NCBI GenBank assembly: GCA_963842955.1
Contig: CAWJIJ010000006.1
Coordinates: forward strand, 62,001 to 126,000
Direction: 5' to 3'
Source of the DNA: JARFQW01 sp963842955
Lineage (GTDB): Bacteria > Pseudomonadota > Gammaproteobacteria > Steroidobacterales > XN24
DNA length: 64,000 nucleotides
The position numbers and the translations under genes were made by a program. Of the stretch, positions 1 through 6,427 are shown one piece after another. Position 1 is the stretch's first letter; every line of letters starts with the position of its first letter. A model generated the notes under the pieces. It did not search any database. It saw nothing but the letters and a program-made list of their open reading frames with translations, and had not been told where the DNA came from.

Positions 1-724
1 CGATTACGCTATAGCCGAAGGCAACGGTGACGCCCAGCCCGATGAGCGTGAACATGTTCGGGCTGCGGTTCTTGACGGAATTGACCGCGCGGACGTAGAA
101 CGGCCACGCGCACCACAGGCACACGGGCAGGGCGAGGGCCAGTTCGACGAACGCTCGCATACGTCCCGGGAAGAGGGCGGATACCGGGCGGCCGGGCAGC
201 ATGTCCAGCATCACGATGGCGACCAGCGGGACCGTGAAGGCGGCTGCAATCCAGAACCGGCGGGTCATGTCGTCCAGTTCCGGATTGGACTCCTCGACGC
301 TGACCGTCATGGGTTCCAGGGCCATGCCGCAAAGCGGGCAGTCTCCCGGATCGTCCCGCACGATCTCGGGATGCATGGGACAGGTCCACTGCGTCTGTTT
401 CGCAGGGGCGGGAAGACCGGCCGGCTCCAGCGCCATGCCGCAGGCCGGGCAGTCGCCCGGGCCGTCATTCTCCACGTCCGGGTGCATCGGACAGGTGTGC
501 CTGCCGGCGGCCGTGGCCCGCCTGTCCGCGGCTCCGCGTGCCGACCGATACCGCTCCGGATCGGCCGCGAACCTGTCCCGGCAGCCGGCGCAGCAAAACC
601 GCCAGGTGGTTCCGTCCAGCGTGAGTTCGTGGGGTGAATCCTGCCCAACGGTCATACCGCATACCGGATCCCGGGTGCCGGCACCCTCGCGGCGATCCTC
701 GTGCTCTGCGTGGCAGTGCGTCAT
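1..724 (-). CDS. Heavy-metal (copper-type) P-type ATPase, N-terminal part, cut by window edge
   Basis: Only the first ~241 residues are present; the gene runs off the left edge. The start at 724 gives a His-rich N-terminus followed by a YHS/TRASH-type metal site (DPVCGM near residue 22, then CCAGC). Two successive copies of the CPMHP...PGDCP.CGMALEP heavy-metal-binding module come next, then the first transmembrane helices of the ATPase core. In this family such N-termini belong to copper/silver-exporting PIB-ATPases of the inner membrane. The phosphorylation (DKTGT) and CPx motifs lie outside the window, so metal specificity is inferred. The gene starts 9 nt after the csoR-like stop, indicating a metal-responsive operon. 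Confidence 0.88.
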   Translation of the reverse strand, partial: MTHCHAEHEDRREGAGTRDPVCGMTVGQDSPHELTLDGTTWRFCCAGCRDRFAADPERYRSARGAADRRATAAGRHTCPMHPDVENDGPGDCPACGMALEPAGLPAPAKQTQWTCPMHPEIVRDDPGDCPLCGMALEPMTVSVEESNPELDDMTRRFWIAAAFTVPLVAIVMLDMLPGRPVSALFPGRMRAFVELALALPVCLWCAWPFYVRAVNSVKNRSPNMFTLIGLGVTVAFGYSVI

Positions 725-733
725 GGCGTCACC

Positions 734-1015
734 TCAGCAGCGGCAGTTCTTGTCGAAAACCCGGATCAGTTCGGCGATCTTCTCCTCGCGACCGGCGGGG
801 TCGCCGCTATCGAAGGCATCCGCCACGCAGGTATGGATGTGTGCGTCGAGGACCAGCTGGCTGACCTTGGCAAGCGCCGCCCGGGCCGCGGAAATCTGCA
901 TGACGATATCCACGCAGTAGCGGTCCTCCTCGACCATGCGCTGTAGCCCGCCCACCTGTCCGGCGATGCGCTTGAGCCGGGCCTCCACCTGTGCCCGAGT
1001 TTCCGAGTTCATCAT
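734..1015 (-). CDS. csoR: CsoR/FrmR-family metal-sensing transcriptional repressor
   Basis: 93 residues, the usual length for this all-helical family of DNA-binding repressors. The N-terminal RLKRIAGQVGGLQRMVEEDRYC segment is characteristic. A Cys in EDRYCVDI and an H-x3-C in HIHTC match the Cys-His-Cys copper(I) ligand set of CsoR rather than the formaldehyde sensor FrmR. In CsoR, Cu(I) binding releases the operator. It is the first gene of the pair with the P-type ATPase downstream. A G/C-tract inverted repeat 33 nt upstream is a plausible operator. There are two adjacent Met codons at the start (1015 and 1012); the choice does not affect the domain. Copper specificity follows from the ligand pattern and neighbour, not from direct evidence. 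Confidence 0.9.
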   Translation of the reverse strand: MMNSETRAQVEARLKRIAGQVGGLQRMVEEDRYCVDIVMQISAARAALAKVSQLVLDAHIHTCVADAFDSGDPAGREEKIAELIRVFDKNCRC

Positions 1016-1047
1016 CGTGTTGCCGCCTCGCGAGTCGATTGTCTAAT

Positions 1048-1069
1048 TACCCCTACCCGGGTATAGGGA
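1048..1069. promoter_or_regulatory. Putative CsoR operator
   Basis: An imperfect inverted repeat centred on CCCGGG, with TACCCC to the left and TATAGGG to the right, lies just upstream of the csoR-like start. CsoR/RcnR-family operators are G-tract inverted repeats flanked by A/T, so the form and place fit autoregulation. The arms are offset by one base, so it is not a perfect palindrome. Confidence 0.45.
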
Positions 1070-1314
1070 CCATGCGCTTACTGCGCCGGCAGGTCAACCG
1101 GGCCTGGACGGCTGGTGGCTGGATGTCCCGGTCGCAGCAGGCGAATGACGGTCGGTCCGGGCGAGGACTTCACCCGCCAGGGTCGGGTATGGCGTGAAGC
1201 AGCTCCTGCTGCCCTTGCGGGCGGGTTCGTCTTGCCGGACCGGCGCCGCTGTCGGCGACCGCCGCGGCAAGCGACTATAGTCAGGGGCTACTCCCGCCTG
1301 AGAACGGGAACGCT
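1070..1314. other. Non-coding divergent spacer
   Basis: Spacer between the copper operon (minus) and the partner-switching operon (plus). I see no convincing gene. A GACTATAGT stretch about 40 nt before the 1315 start could hold a -10 hexamer for the phosphatase gene, but no good -35 is at 16-18 nt. Confidence 0.4.
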
Positions 1315-2604
1315 ATGGACAAGGGGTACGGCATACCGGCGCAGAGCCTGTCGCCGGAAACACTGCTTCAGATCCTGGAGGTGACTCGCCAGCTGGCGCG
1401 GCCCTTCGATCTGCAGACGCTGCTGGCCGAAGTGGGCCGCGCGGCGGAGTCGGTCCTGCGAGCCGAGCGGGCGACCGTCTGGCTGTTCGACCCGGCGGAC
1501 GGCACGCTGGTCCTGAGCGGCGCAGATGTCGGCGGCGGGGTCCGGGTGTCCGTCGAGCAGGGCTTGCTGGGCCGGTGCGCCCGAAATCGCGAAGTGGTCA
1601 ACGTCCGGGACGTCGAGGCCCATCCGGATTTCGATCCCGCAGCGGACCTGGACCGCAACAACGACGTGCGCTGCCTGCTGTCCATCCCGCTGATCGACGG
1701 CGACGAGCTGGTGGGTGTCCTGCAGGTTGTCGACAAGGTGGACGGCTTCTTTTCCGAGGAGGACGAGCACGTCGCCGTCACCCTCGCCGCCCACTGCGTG
1801 GTGGCCATTCAGCGGGAACGGATGACCCGGGCGATGGTGCGGGCGGAAAAGCTGGACCGGGAGATCGCCCTGGCAAGGGAGATCCAGATCAGCACCCTCC
1901 CTCCGGAAATGCCGGTGCTGCCCGGCTACGACGTGGCTGCGGCCTTCAGGCCGGCGGATCAGACCGGCGGTGATACCTACGACCTGGTCCGCCTGGACGC
2001 GGACCGGCTGTTCATGCTGCTGGGCGATGCCTCCGGGCACGGTATCGGGCCCGCGCTGAGCGCTACCCAGATGACCGCGATGCTGCGCGTGGCCCTGCGC
2101 CTGGGTGCGGATCTCGACAGCGTGTTCAACCACATCAACAATCAGCTGGTCGAGGATCTGCCCGAGGAACATTTCATTACCGCGTTTCTCGGCATCCTGG
2201 ACACGCGCCGGCACGAGGCGACGTTTCATTCAGGCGGCCAGGGTCCGCTTCTGCACTATCAGGCCCGGACCGGCGAGTTTCGCTGGATGGCCCCGTCCAC
2301 GTACCCGCTGGGTTTCGTGGCGTATCCGACCGTCAAGCCGGCCGAGGTCGTGAGCTTCGGGCCGGGCGATATCCTCGGGCTGATCTCGGACGGCGTGTAT
2401 GAGTACGGCGATGCCGAGGGTAAGCAGTTCGGCATGGAGGGGGTGGAACAGGTGGTGCGCGCCTACCACGATCGCCCCATGAGCGAACTCCTGGAAACAC
2501 TCGTTGCCGAGGCCCAGCACTTTGCCGGAGGCGAGCCCCAGCAGGACGATGTCACCCTCGTGCTGCTGCGCCGGACAACCGAGCATGTCGGGGCCGTCGA
2601 ATAA
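1315..2604 (+). CDS. GAF-PP2C (SpoIIE/RsbU-type) serine phosphatase
   Basis: 429 residues: a GAF sensor domain (roughly residues 25-165), a short helical linker (REIALAREIQ, typical before SpoIIE domains) and a PP2C-like SpoIIE phosphatase domain (about 195-425). Metal-binding motifs are visible: GGDTYDL, LGDASGHG, SDGVYEYG and QDDVTL. In partner-switching systems this class dephosphorylates a STAS anti-sigma antagonist in response to a signal bound by the GAF domain. Here an RsbW-like kinase and a STAS protein follow on the same strand (34 nt and 2 nt gaps), making a complete phosphatase-kinase-antagonist set. The start has no strong ribosome binding site, but the next Met codons would cut into GAF. 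The GAF ligand is unknown. Confidence 0.88.
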   Translation: MDKGYGIPAQSLSPETLLQILEVTRQLARPFDLQTLLAEVGRAAESVLRAERATVWLFDPADGTLVLSGADVGGGVRVSVEQGLLGRCARNREVVNVRDVEAHPDFDPAADLDRNNDVRCLLSIPLIDGDELVGVLQVVDKVDGFFSEEDEHVAVTLAAHCVVAIQRERMTRAMVRAEKLDREIALAREIQISTLPPEMPVLPGYDVAAAFRPADQTGGDTYDLVRLDADRLFMLLGDASGHGIGPALSATQMTAMLRVALRLGADLDSVFNHINNQLVEDLPEEHFITAFLGILDTRRHEATFHSGGQGPLLHYQARTGEFRWMAPSTYPLGFVAYPTVKPAEVVSFGPGDILGLISDGVYEYGDAEGKQFGMEGVEQVVRAYHDRPMSELLETLVAEAQHFAGGEPQQDDVTLVLLRRTTEHVGAVE

Positions 2605-2638
2605 CAGTGGGCGGACCTGTCCGCAAAGGAGGATACTG

Positions 2639-3040
2639 ATGCGCCAGCACTTCACGCGAAGCATCGAGTCCCTCGAGCCGATCTTCGCCTTTACCGAGGC
2701 CTTCTTCGAGGCAGAGCAGGTGGATGAATCGCTGCTCAGGACGGTCAGCTTCGCCATCGAGGAATTGTTCACCAACATGGTGAAATACAACGCCGCCGGT
2801 CCGGACGAGATTCTTCTCGAGCTTACGCCCATCGCCGGGGGCGTCGAGGTCAGCCTCGTGGACTTCGATTCGGAACCCTTCGACCCCACCCGGGTCGGGC
2901 CGGCCAAGGTGGACGGGCCCATCGAGGACCGGCCCGTCGGGGGGCTGGGACTGCACCTGATCAAGAAGATGGTGGACTCGCTGCGCTACGAGTACGCGGA
3001 TCGTCGCAGCACCGTGACCTTTACGCGGACGGTGAACTAG
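2639..3040 (+). CDS. RsbW/SpoIIAB-like anti-sigma serine kinase (HATPase_c)
   Basis: 133 residues, a stand-alone GHKL ATP-binding domain of RsbW length. The N-box is EELFTNMVKYN (near residue 42) and the G2 box is GGLGLHLIKKMVD. The G1 region reads DFDSEPFDP, where the usual DxG glycine is replaced by Asp, so ATP binding may be altered. The start at 2639 is chosen because AAGGAGG sits 5 nt upstream; longer upstream reading frame overlaps the phosphatase gene. In this family the kinase phosphorylates the STAS antagonist and holds a target (a sigma factor or other regulator). The neighbours supply the matching phosphatase and STAS protein. Its target is not shown by the sequence; the ECF sigma factor downstream is one candidate. 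Confidence 0.87.
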   Translation: MRQHFTRSIESLEPIFAFTEAFFEAEQVDESLLRTVSFAIEELFTNMVKYNAAGPDEILLELTPIAGGVEVSLVDFDSEPFDPTRVGPAKVDGPIEDRPVGGLGLHLIKKMVDSLRYEYADRRSTVTFTRTVN

Positions 3041-3042
3041 GC

Positions 3043-3339
3043 ATGTTCGAGATTCGACAGGGCGACGAAGGTGAGGTCGTGCTGACCGGCCGGCTGGATG
3101 CGGCCCAGTGTGCAAAGGCCCAGCAGTTCTTCGACGGGTTGCCGGCGCCCCACATCGTCGACATGGCGGCGCTGGACTATATCTCCAGCGCGGGCCTCGG
3201 CGTGCTCATGAAGACGCAAAAACGAATCATGGCAAATGGCGGAGGGCTCAGGCTGATCAACGTGAATCACCACATCGGTGACATTTTCCGATTCTCGGGC
3301 TTCGATCAGATCTTCGAGATTGTGCGGGCCGCCGACTAG
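3043..3339 (+). CDS. STAS-domain anti-anti-sigma factor (RsbV/SpoIIAA-like)
   Basis: 98 residues, one STAS domain. The signature around residues 46-55, YISSAGLGVL, carries the conserved Ser (48 or 49) that is phosphorylated in SpoIIAA/RsbV homologues. The gene starts 2 nt after the kinase stop, implying translational coupling. In the family, the unphosphorylated STAS protein binds the kinase and releases its partner; the GAF-PP2C phosphatase upstream would regenerate this form. About 115 nt separate it from the ECF sigma gene, with promoter-like repeats between them, so the sigma gene probably has its own transcript as well as possible read-through. Confidence 0.9.
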   Translation: MFEIRQGDEGEVVLTGRLDAAQCAKAQQFFDGLPAPHIVDMAALDYISSAGLGVLMKTQKRIMANGGGLRLINVNHHIGDIFRFSGFDQIFEIVRAAD

Positions 3340-3373
3340 CCGATACAAAGCGGACCGGCGTGTCGGGCTTGAT

Positions 3374-3455
3374 TGCGGGAACCAGTTTTGCCCGCGACGT
3401 GGTGATTGCAAAGTTTTATGCGGGAACCAACTTTTTGGACGCGACGTTGTACTTA
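3374..3455 (+). promoter_or_regulatory. Duplicated ECF-type promoter-like block before the sigma gene
   Basis: Two direct copies of a ~35-nt block, each GCGGGAACCA, a T-run, then CGCGACGT, start near 3374 and 3419. GGGAAC resembles an ECF -35 element. The second copy also contains CAAC (3428-3431), 16 nt, then TGTACTTA (3448-3455). The same CAAC-N16-TGTACTTA arrangement recurs before the nonapeptide-repeat gene at 4878-4905. The second copy runs into the sigma start codon, so transcripts from it would be leaderless or nearly so; the first copy would give a ~40-nt leader. Promoter function is inferred. Confidence 0.5.
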
Positions 3456-4030
3456 TGAAGGAGCACGGTGATGCGGCCCTCGTCGAGGACTGTCTCCGCG
3501 GCGACGGGGATGCCCTTGTGGTGCTCCTCGAACGCTACGAGAAGCCCATCTACAACGCGGCGTTTCGGATGCTCAGGAATCCTGACGATGCCCGGGATGT
3601 GACCCAGACGGTGTGCCTGAAGGCCATGGAGAATCTCGCCAGTTATGACCCGAACTACAAGTTCTACAGCTGGGTGTATCGCATTGCGATCAACGAATCC
3701 CTCAACTGGATCAAGCGGCGGGACCGGGGATCCGGAGAATCTGCCGACGAGATTCCGTCCGCGGCGCCGGGCCCCGCCATGGCCGTGGACCGGCTGGAGG
3801 TCAGTGATCATCTCCAGGCGGCACTGGCGGAGTTGCCGCCGGGGGACCGCGCGGTGATCGTGATGAAATATTTCCTGGAGTGCAGCTACGACGACATCGG
3901 GGAGATTCTCGAGATACCGTCGAAGACCGTGAAGTCCCGGCTGTTTACGGCCCGGCACCGGCTGCGGGACCTGCTCGTTGAGCGTGGCCTGCTGTCATCG
4001 GCCGTGCTGTCATCGGAAAGAGGCCGTTGA
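3455..4030 (+). CDS. ECF-subfamily RNA polymerase sigma factor
   Basis: 191 residues with sigma region 2 (about 18-90, including NPDDARDVTQ and YSWVYRIAINESLNWIKRR) and region 4 (about 118-175, with LPPGDRAVIVMKYFLECSYDDIGEILEIPSKTVKSRLFTARHRLR). It lacks regions 1 and 3, as ECF factors do. The start at 3455 is the only Met before region 2 and fits family length. There is no ribosome binding site before it, and the -10-like TGTACTTA overlaps it, so initiation is unusual. The anti-sigma gene starts 4 nt after its stop. Likely autoregulated, given the duplicated promoter-like block and the matching element upstream of the repeat-protein gene. Confidence 0.92.
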   Translation: MKEHGDAALVEDCLRGDGDALVVLLERYEKPIYNAAFRMLRNPDDARDVTQTVCLKAMENLASYDPNYKFYSWVYRIAINESLNWIKRRDRGSGESADEIPSAAPGPAMAVDRLEVSDHLQAALAELPPGDRAVIVMKYFLECSYDDIGEILEIPSKTVKSRLFTARHRLRDLLVERGLLSSAVLSSERGR

Positions 4031-4034
4031 TCCC

Positions 4035-4829
4035 ATGACCGAGTCCCGCGACGAACAACGGCGGACCGAAGCACTCATCGAGGCCAGCCTCGGTGGGGAG
4101 CTGGCCGGCCGGGGCCGCGCGGAACTCAATCGTCGCTTGCTCGAGGATCCCGGGACGCGGGCCCTGCACAACGATCTGAAGCAGGTGGACGCCTGGCTGA
4201 AGGCCTTGCCGGTAGCCGAGCCTCCGGCCGGCCTCACGGACGACATCCTTAAAGAGATTCCGCCCATCCGGACGCGCCGCTTCGGGCAAGCCGCCGGGCG
4301 AGGCCGGCGGGCGCGTATTCAATTGCCGCGCATGGCGGCCGCCTTTGTCGGGGGCGTGATCGTCACCGGCCTGGTGTTCCAGGTGCTCATGTCGAATCGC
4401 GATGCGATGGATCCGGGCCAGTTGGTGGGCACGATGGCCACGATGCCCGATTCTGCCGGTGAACCCCTGGGGACGGTGCGTCTCGTCGGGGACCGGGCCG
4501 CGGGGTCGGCCGCGGTGTTCCGAACCGGCCAGGCACTCTGGGTGGAACTGGATATCGACAGCGACGCCCCCTGGGAACTCGAGGCGTCCTACGATCCGTC
4601 CGTTGCCGATCTGCGCAGCGTCAGCCGGCCGGAGGGCGAGATGGTGCCCTTCGAGGTGTCGGCGGGCCGGGTGCGTTTCTCCGGCGAGGAGGGCCGGGGT
4701 ACCTATCAGCTCTACATGGCGTCCGGCGACGGGGCGTCCGTGCGTATCGCGCTGGCACTGAGGGTATCGGGACGACTCGTGGCCGAGGGCGCGCTCTCGG
4801 CGCCAGCGACGCCCCGGGATCCGTCATGA
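4035..4829 (+). CDS. Membrane-anchored anti-sigma factor
   Basis: 264 residues. The N-terminal ~70 residues resemble a cytoplasmic anti-sigma helical domain (ALIEASLGGELAGRGRAELNRRLLEDPGTRAL). A basic stretch and one transmembrane helix (about 100-119) follow, then a ~145-residue periplasmic domain. No zinc-binding HxxxCxxC motif is present, so it is not a ZAS-type factor. Position 4 nt after the ECF sigma gene is the main evidence for its partner. One membrane span with a periplasmic sensor is the form cleaved by regulated proteolysis in known ECF systems. A PrsW-type intramembrane protease lies 4.6 kb downstream, which makes such control plausible but unproven. Confidence 0.8.
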   Translation: MTESRDEQRRTEALIEASLGGELAGRGRAELNRRLLEDPGTRALHNDLKQVDAWLKALPVAEPPAGLTDDILKEIPPIRTRRFGQAAGRGRRARIQLPRMAAAFVGGVIVTGLVFQVLMSNRDAMDPGQLVGTMATMPDSAGEPLGTVRLVGDRAAGSAAVFRTGQALWVELDIDSDAPWELEASYDPSVADLRSVSRPEGEMVPFEVSAGRVRFSGEEGRGTYQLYMASGDGASVRIALALRVSGRLVAEGALSAPATPRDPS

Positions 4830-4877
4830 ATCGAGGCCCGCTCATGTTGTCCGGGGCGAGCGCGCAAACGCGAATAT

Positions 4878-4905
4878 CAACATTTTCCGGGTCCGGGTGT
4901 ACTTA
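4878..4905 (+). promoter_or_regulatory. ECF-type promoter-like element upstream of the repeat protein
   Basis: CAAC (4878-4881) followed by ATTTT, then TGTACTTA (4898-4905) after exactly 16 nt. The element ahead of the sigma gene has the same words and spacing. It lies 67 nt before the 4972 start. This supports membership of the repeat-protein gene in the regulon of the adjacent ECF factor. Confidence 0.55.
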
Positions 4906-4971
4906 GACACAACGGCGACTTTTTCCGAGTAGCTATTTCCGCCCGTCCACACGGGCGCAGGGGGGGAGACG

Positions 4972-6207
4972 ATGAGCATGGGAACCGAAACATCTGACCG
5001 CAGCAGGAAAGGCCTGTGGGTTGGTGGTGGACTGGCTGTGCTGGCAATCGCGGCCTACGTAGGGTTGCAGGATCCGCCGGCGCCGGACGACGCGGTCGGA
5101 ACGATTGCGGAGGCGAAGCGCTACCGGGGCGAGAAGATCACCGCGGATGACGTGACCCTGGGCGACCAGAGCCTGCAGGAGCTGGTGCAGACAGACGAGT
5201 TTGCCTCGCTCATCCAGGACGAGGATTTCGTCAAGCTCATGGCGGACAGCCGCTTTGCGGCGCTGATGGCCGACGGTCGGCTGGCCGAATTGATGGCTGA
5301 CGGCCGTTTTGCGCAGTTGATGGCCGATGGCCGTTACGCCCAGCTGATGGCCGATGGCCGGCTGGCGCAGCTGGCAGCGGATGGCCGCTATGCCGAGCTG
5401 ATGGCCGACGGCCGCTATGCCCAGCTGATGGCCGACGGTCGCTACGCTGAACTGATGGCCGATGGCCGCTTCGCAGAGCTTGCCGCCGACGCGCGCTTCG
5501 CCAACCTCATGGCCAACGGCCAGTATGCTGCGCTCGCGGCGGATGCCCGCTACGCCCAGCTGATGGCCGACGCGCAGTTTGCCAGCCTGATGGCCGATGG
5601 CCGTTTTGCTGAACTGATGGCCGACGCCCGCTACGCGAACCTGGCTGCCGATGCCCGGGCAGCGCAGCTGACGGCCGATGCGCGCTATGCGCAACTGGCC
5701 GCGGACAGCCGCTACGCCGAGCTGATGGCGGACGGACGCCTGGCCGAGCTGATGGCCGATGGCCGGTATGCCGATCTGATGGCAAACGGCCAGTTTGCGC
5801 AGCTGGCGGCGGACAGCCGGTTTGCTGCGCTCATGGCCGATGCCCGGGTCGCTCAGCTGATGGCCGACGGACGTTTTGCCCAGCTGATGGCCGACGGGCG
5901 ATACGCTCAGCTCATGGCGGACGCCCGCTATGCCAACCTGATGGCGGACAGCCGTTACGCGCAGCTGATGGCCAATGGCCAGTTTGCCGAACTGATGGCG
6001 GACAGCCGTTTCGCGGCGCTGATGGCCGATGGCCGGTATGCGCAGCTGATGGCCAACGCCCGAATGGCCGATCTGCTGGCTAACGCCCAGTTCGCCCAGC
6101 TCGCTGCGAACAGCAACTACGCGGCGGCGATGGCGAATGCCCAGTTTGCCCAGGCCGTTCAGGCCCAGGCGATGGCCGCGCAGGCCAGGGGTGGCTCGCA
6201 AAACTGA
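4972..6207 (+). CDS. Single-span membrane protein with 34 tandem nonapeptide repeats
   Basis: 411 residues, no family recognised. A short cytoplasmic N-terminus precedes one transmembrane segment (about 14-33), a ~55-residue linker, then 34 nine-residue repeats (residues 91-396) and a Gln/Ala-rich tail. The repeat consensus is A-[D/N]-[G/A/S]-[R/Q]-[F/Y/L]-A-[Q/E/A/N]-L-[M/A]. Two degenerate units (TDEFASLIQ, DEDFVKLMA) precede it. Conserved hydrophobic positions 5, 8 and 9 suggest a solenoid, possibly 18 residues (two units) per coil; this is inference. The likely topology puts the repeats in the periplasm. The start is preceded by a G-run (GGGGGGAGACG). It follows the sigma/anti-sigma pair and has its own ECF-like promoter element, suggesting an envelope effector of that regulon. 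Confidence 0.85.
   Translation: MSMGTETSDRSRKGLWVGGGLAVLAIAAYVGLQDPPAPDDAVGTIAEAKRYRGEKITADDVTLGDQSLQELVQTDEFASLIQDEDFVKLMADSRFAALMADGRLAELMADGRFAQLMADGRYAQLMADGRLAQLAADGRYAELMADGRYAQLMADGRYAELMADGRFAELAADARFANLMANGQYAALAADARYAQLMADAQFASLMADGRFAELMADARYANLAADARAAQLTADARYAQLAADSRYAELMADGRLAELMADGRYADLMANGQFAQLAADSRFAALMADARVAQLMADGRFAQLMADGRYAQLMADARYANLMADSRYAQLMANGQFAELMADSRFAALMADGRYAQLMANARMADLLANAQFAQLAANSNYAAAMANAQFAQAVQAQAMAAQARGGSQN
5242..6159 (+). repeat. 34 in-frame 27-bp coding repeats
   Basis: Unbroken array of 27-bp units encoding the nonapeptides. Third-codon positions vary freely between units (GAT/GAC, GGC/GGT, CGC/CGT/CGG) while amino acids are conserved, so the array is old and under protein-level selection rather than newly amplified. 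The last four units diverge (ANARMADLL, ANAQFAQLA, ANSNYAAAM, ANAQFAQAV). Confidence 0.95.
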
Positions 6208-6221
6208 GGAATTCTCCCGGC

Positions 6222-6249
6222 CCCCTGGCGGCCTCGTGGCCGCCAGGGG
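6222..6249 (+). terminator. Strong hairpin after the repeat-protein gene
   Basis: Perfect 12-bp inverted repeat CCCCTGGCGGCC / GGCCGCCAGGGG with a TCGT loop, 15 nt after the repeat-gene stop. There is no T-run after it, so it may be an mRNA-stabilising structure or attenuator rather than a full intrinsic terminator. Confidence 0.5.
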
Positions 6250-6427
6250 TGACCGGAAGACCCGGCGCTCCTGGCTGGGTTCCCGGGACCGGTTACGGGT
6301 CGGGGGCCCGGCGCTGGGAGAAGCGGGAGCGGCTAGTCCCGTCACGGCAGCGCAGCAACCCGCCGGACCGCTCCGGGGGGCTATCTCCTGGGTCACTCGT
6401 GCCCTGCAGCAGACCGGCAAGCTCTGG

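Noticed and set aside
5242..6159. 27-bp periodic repeat considered as a CRISPR-like or minisatellite array
   Set aside because: There are no unique spacers; every unit is in-frame coding with synonymous changes, so it is a protein repeat.
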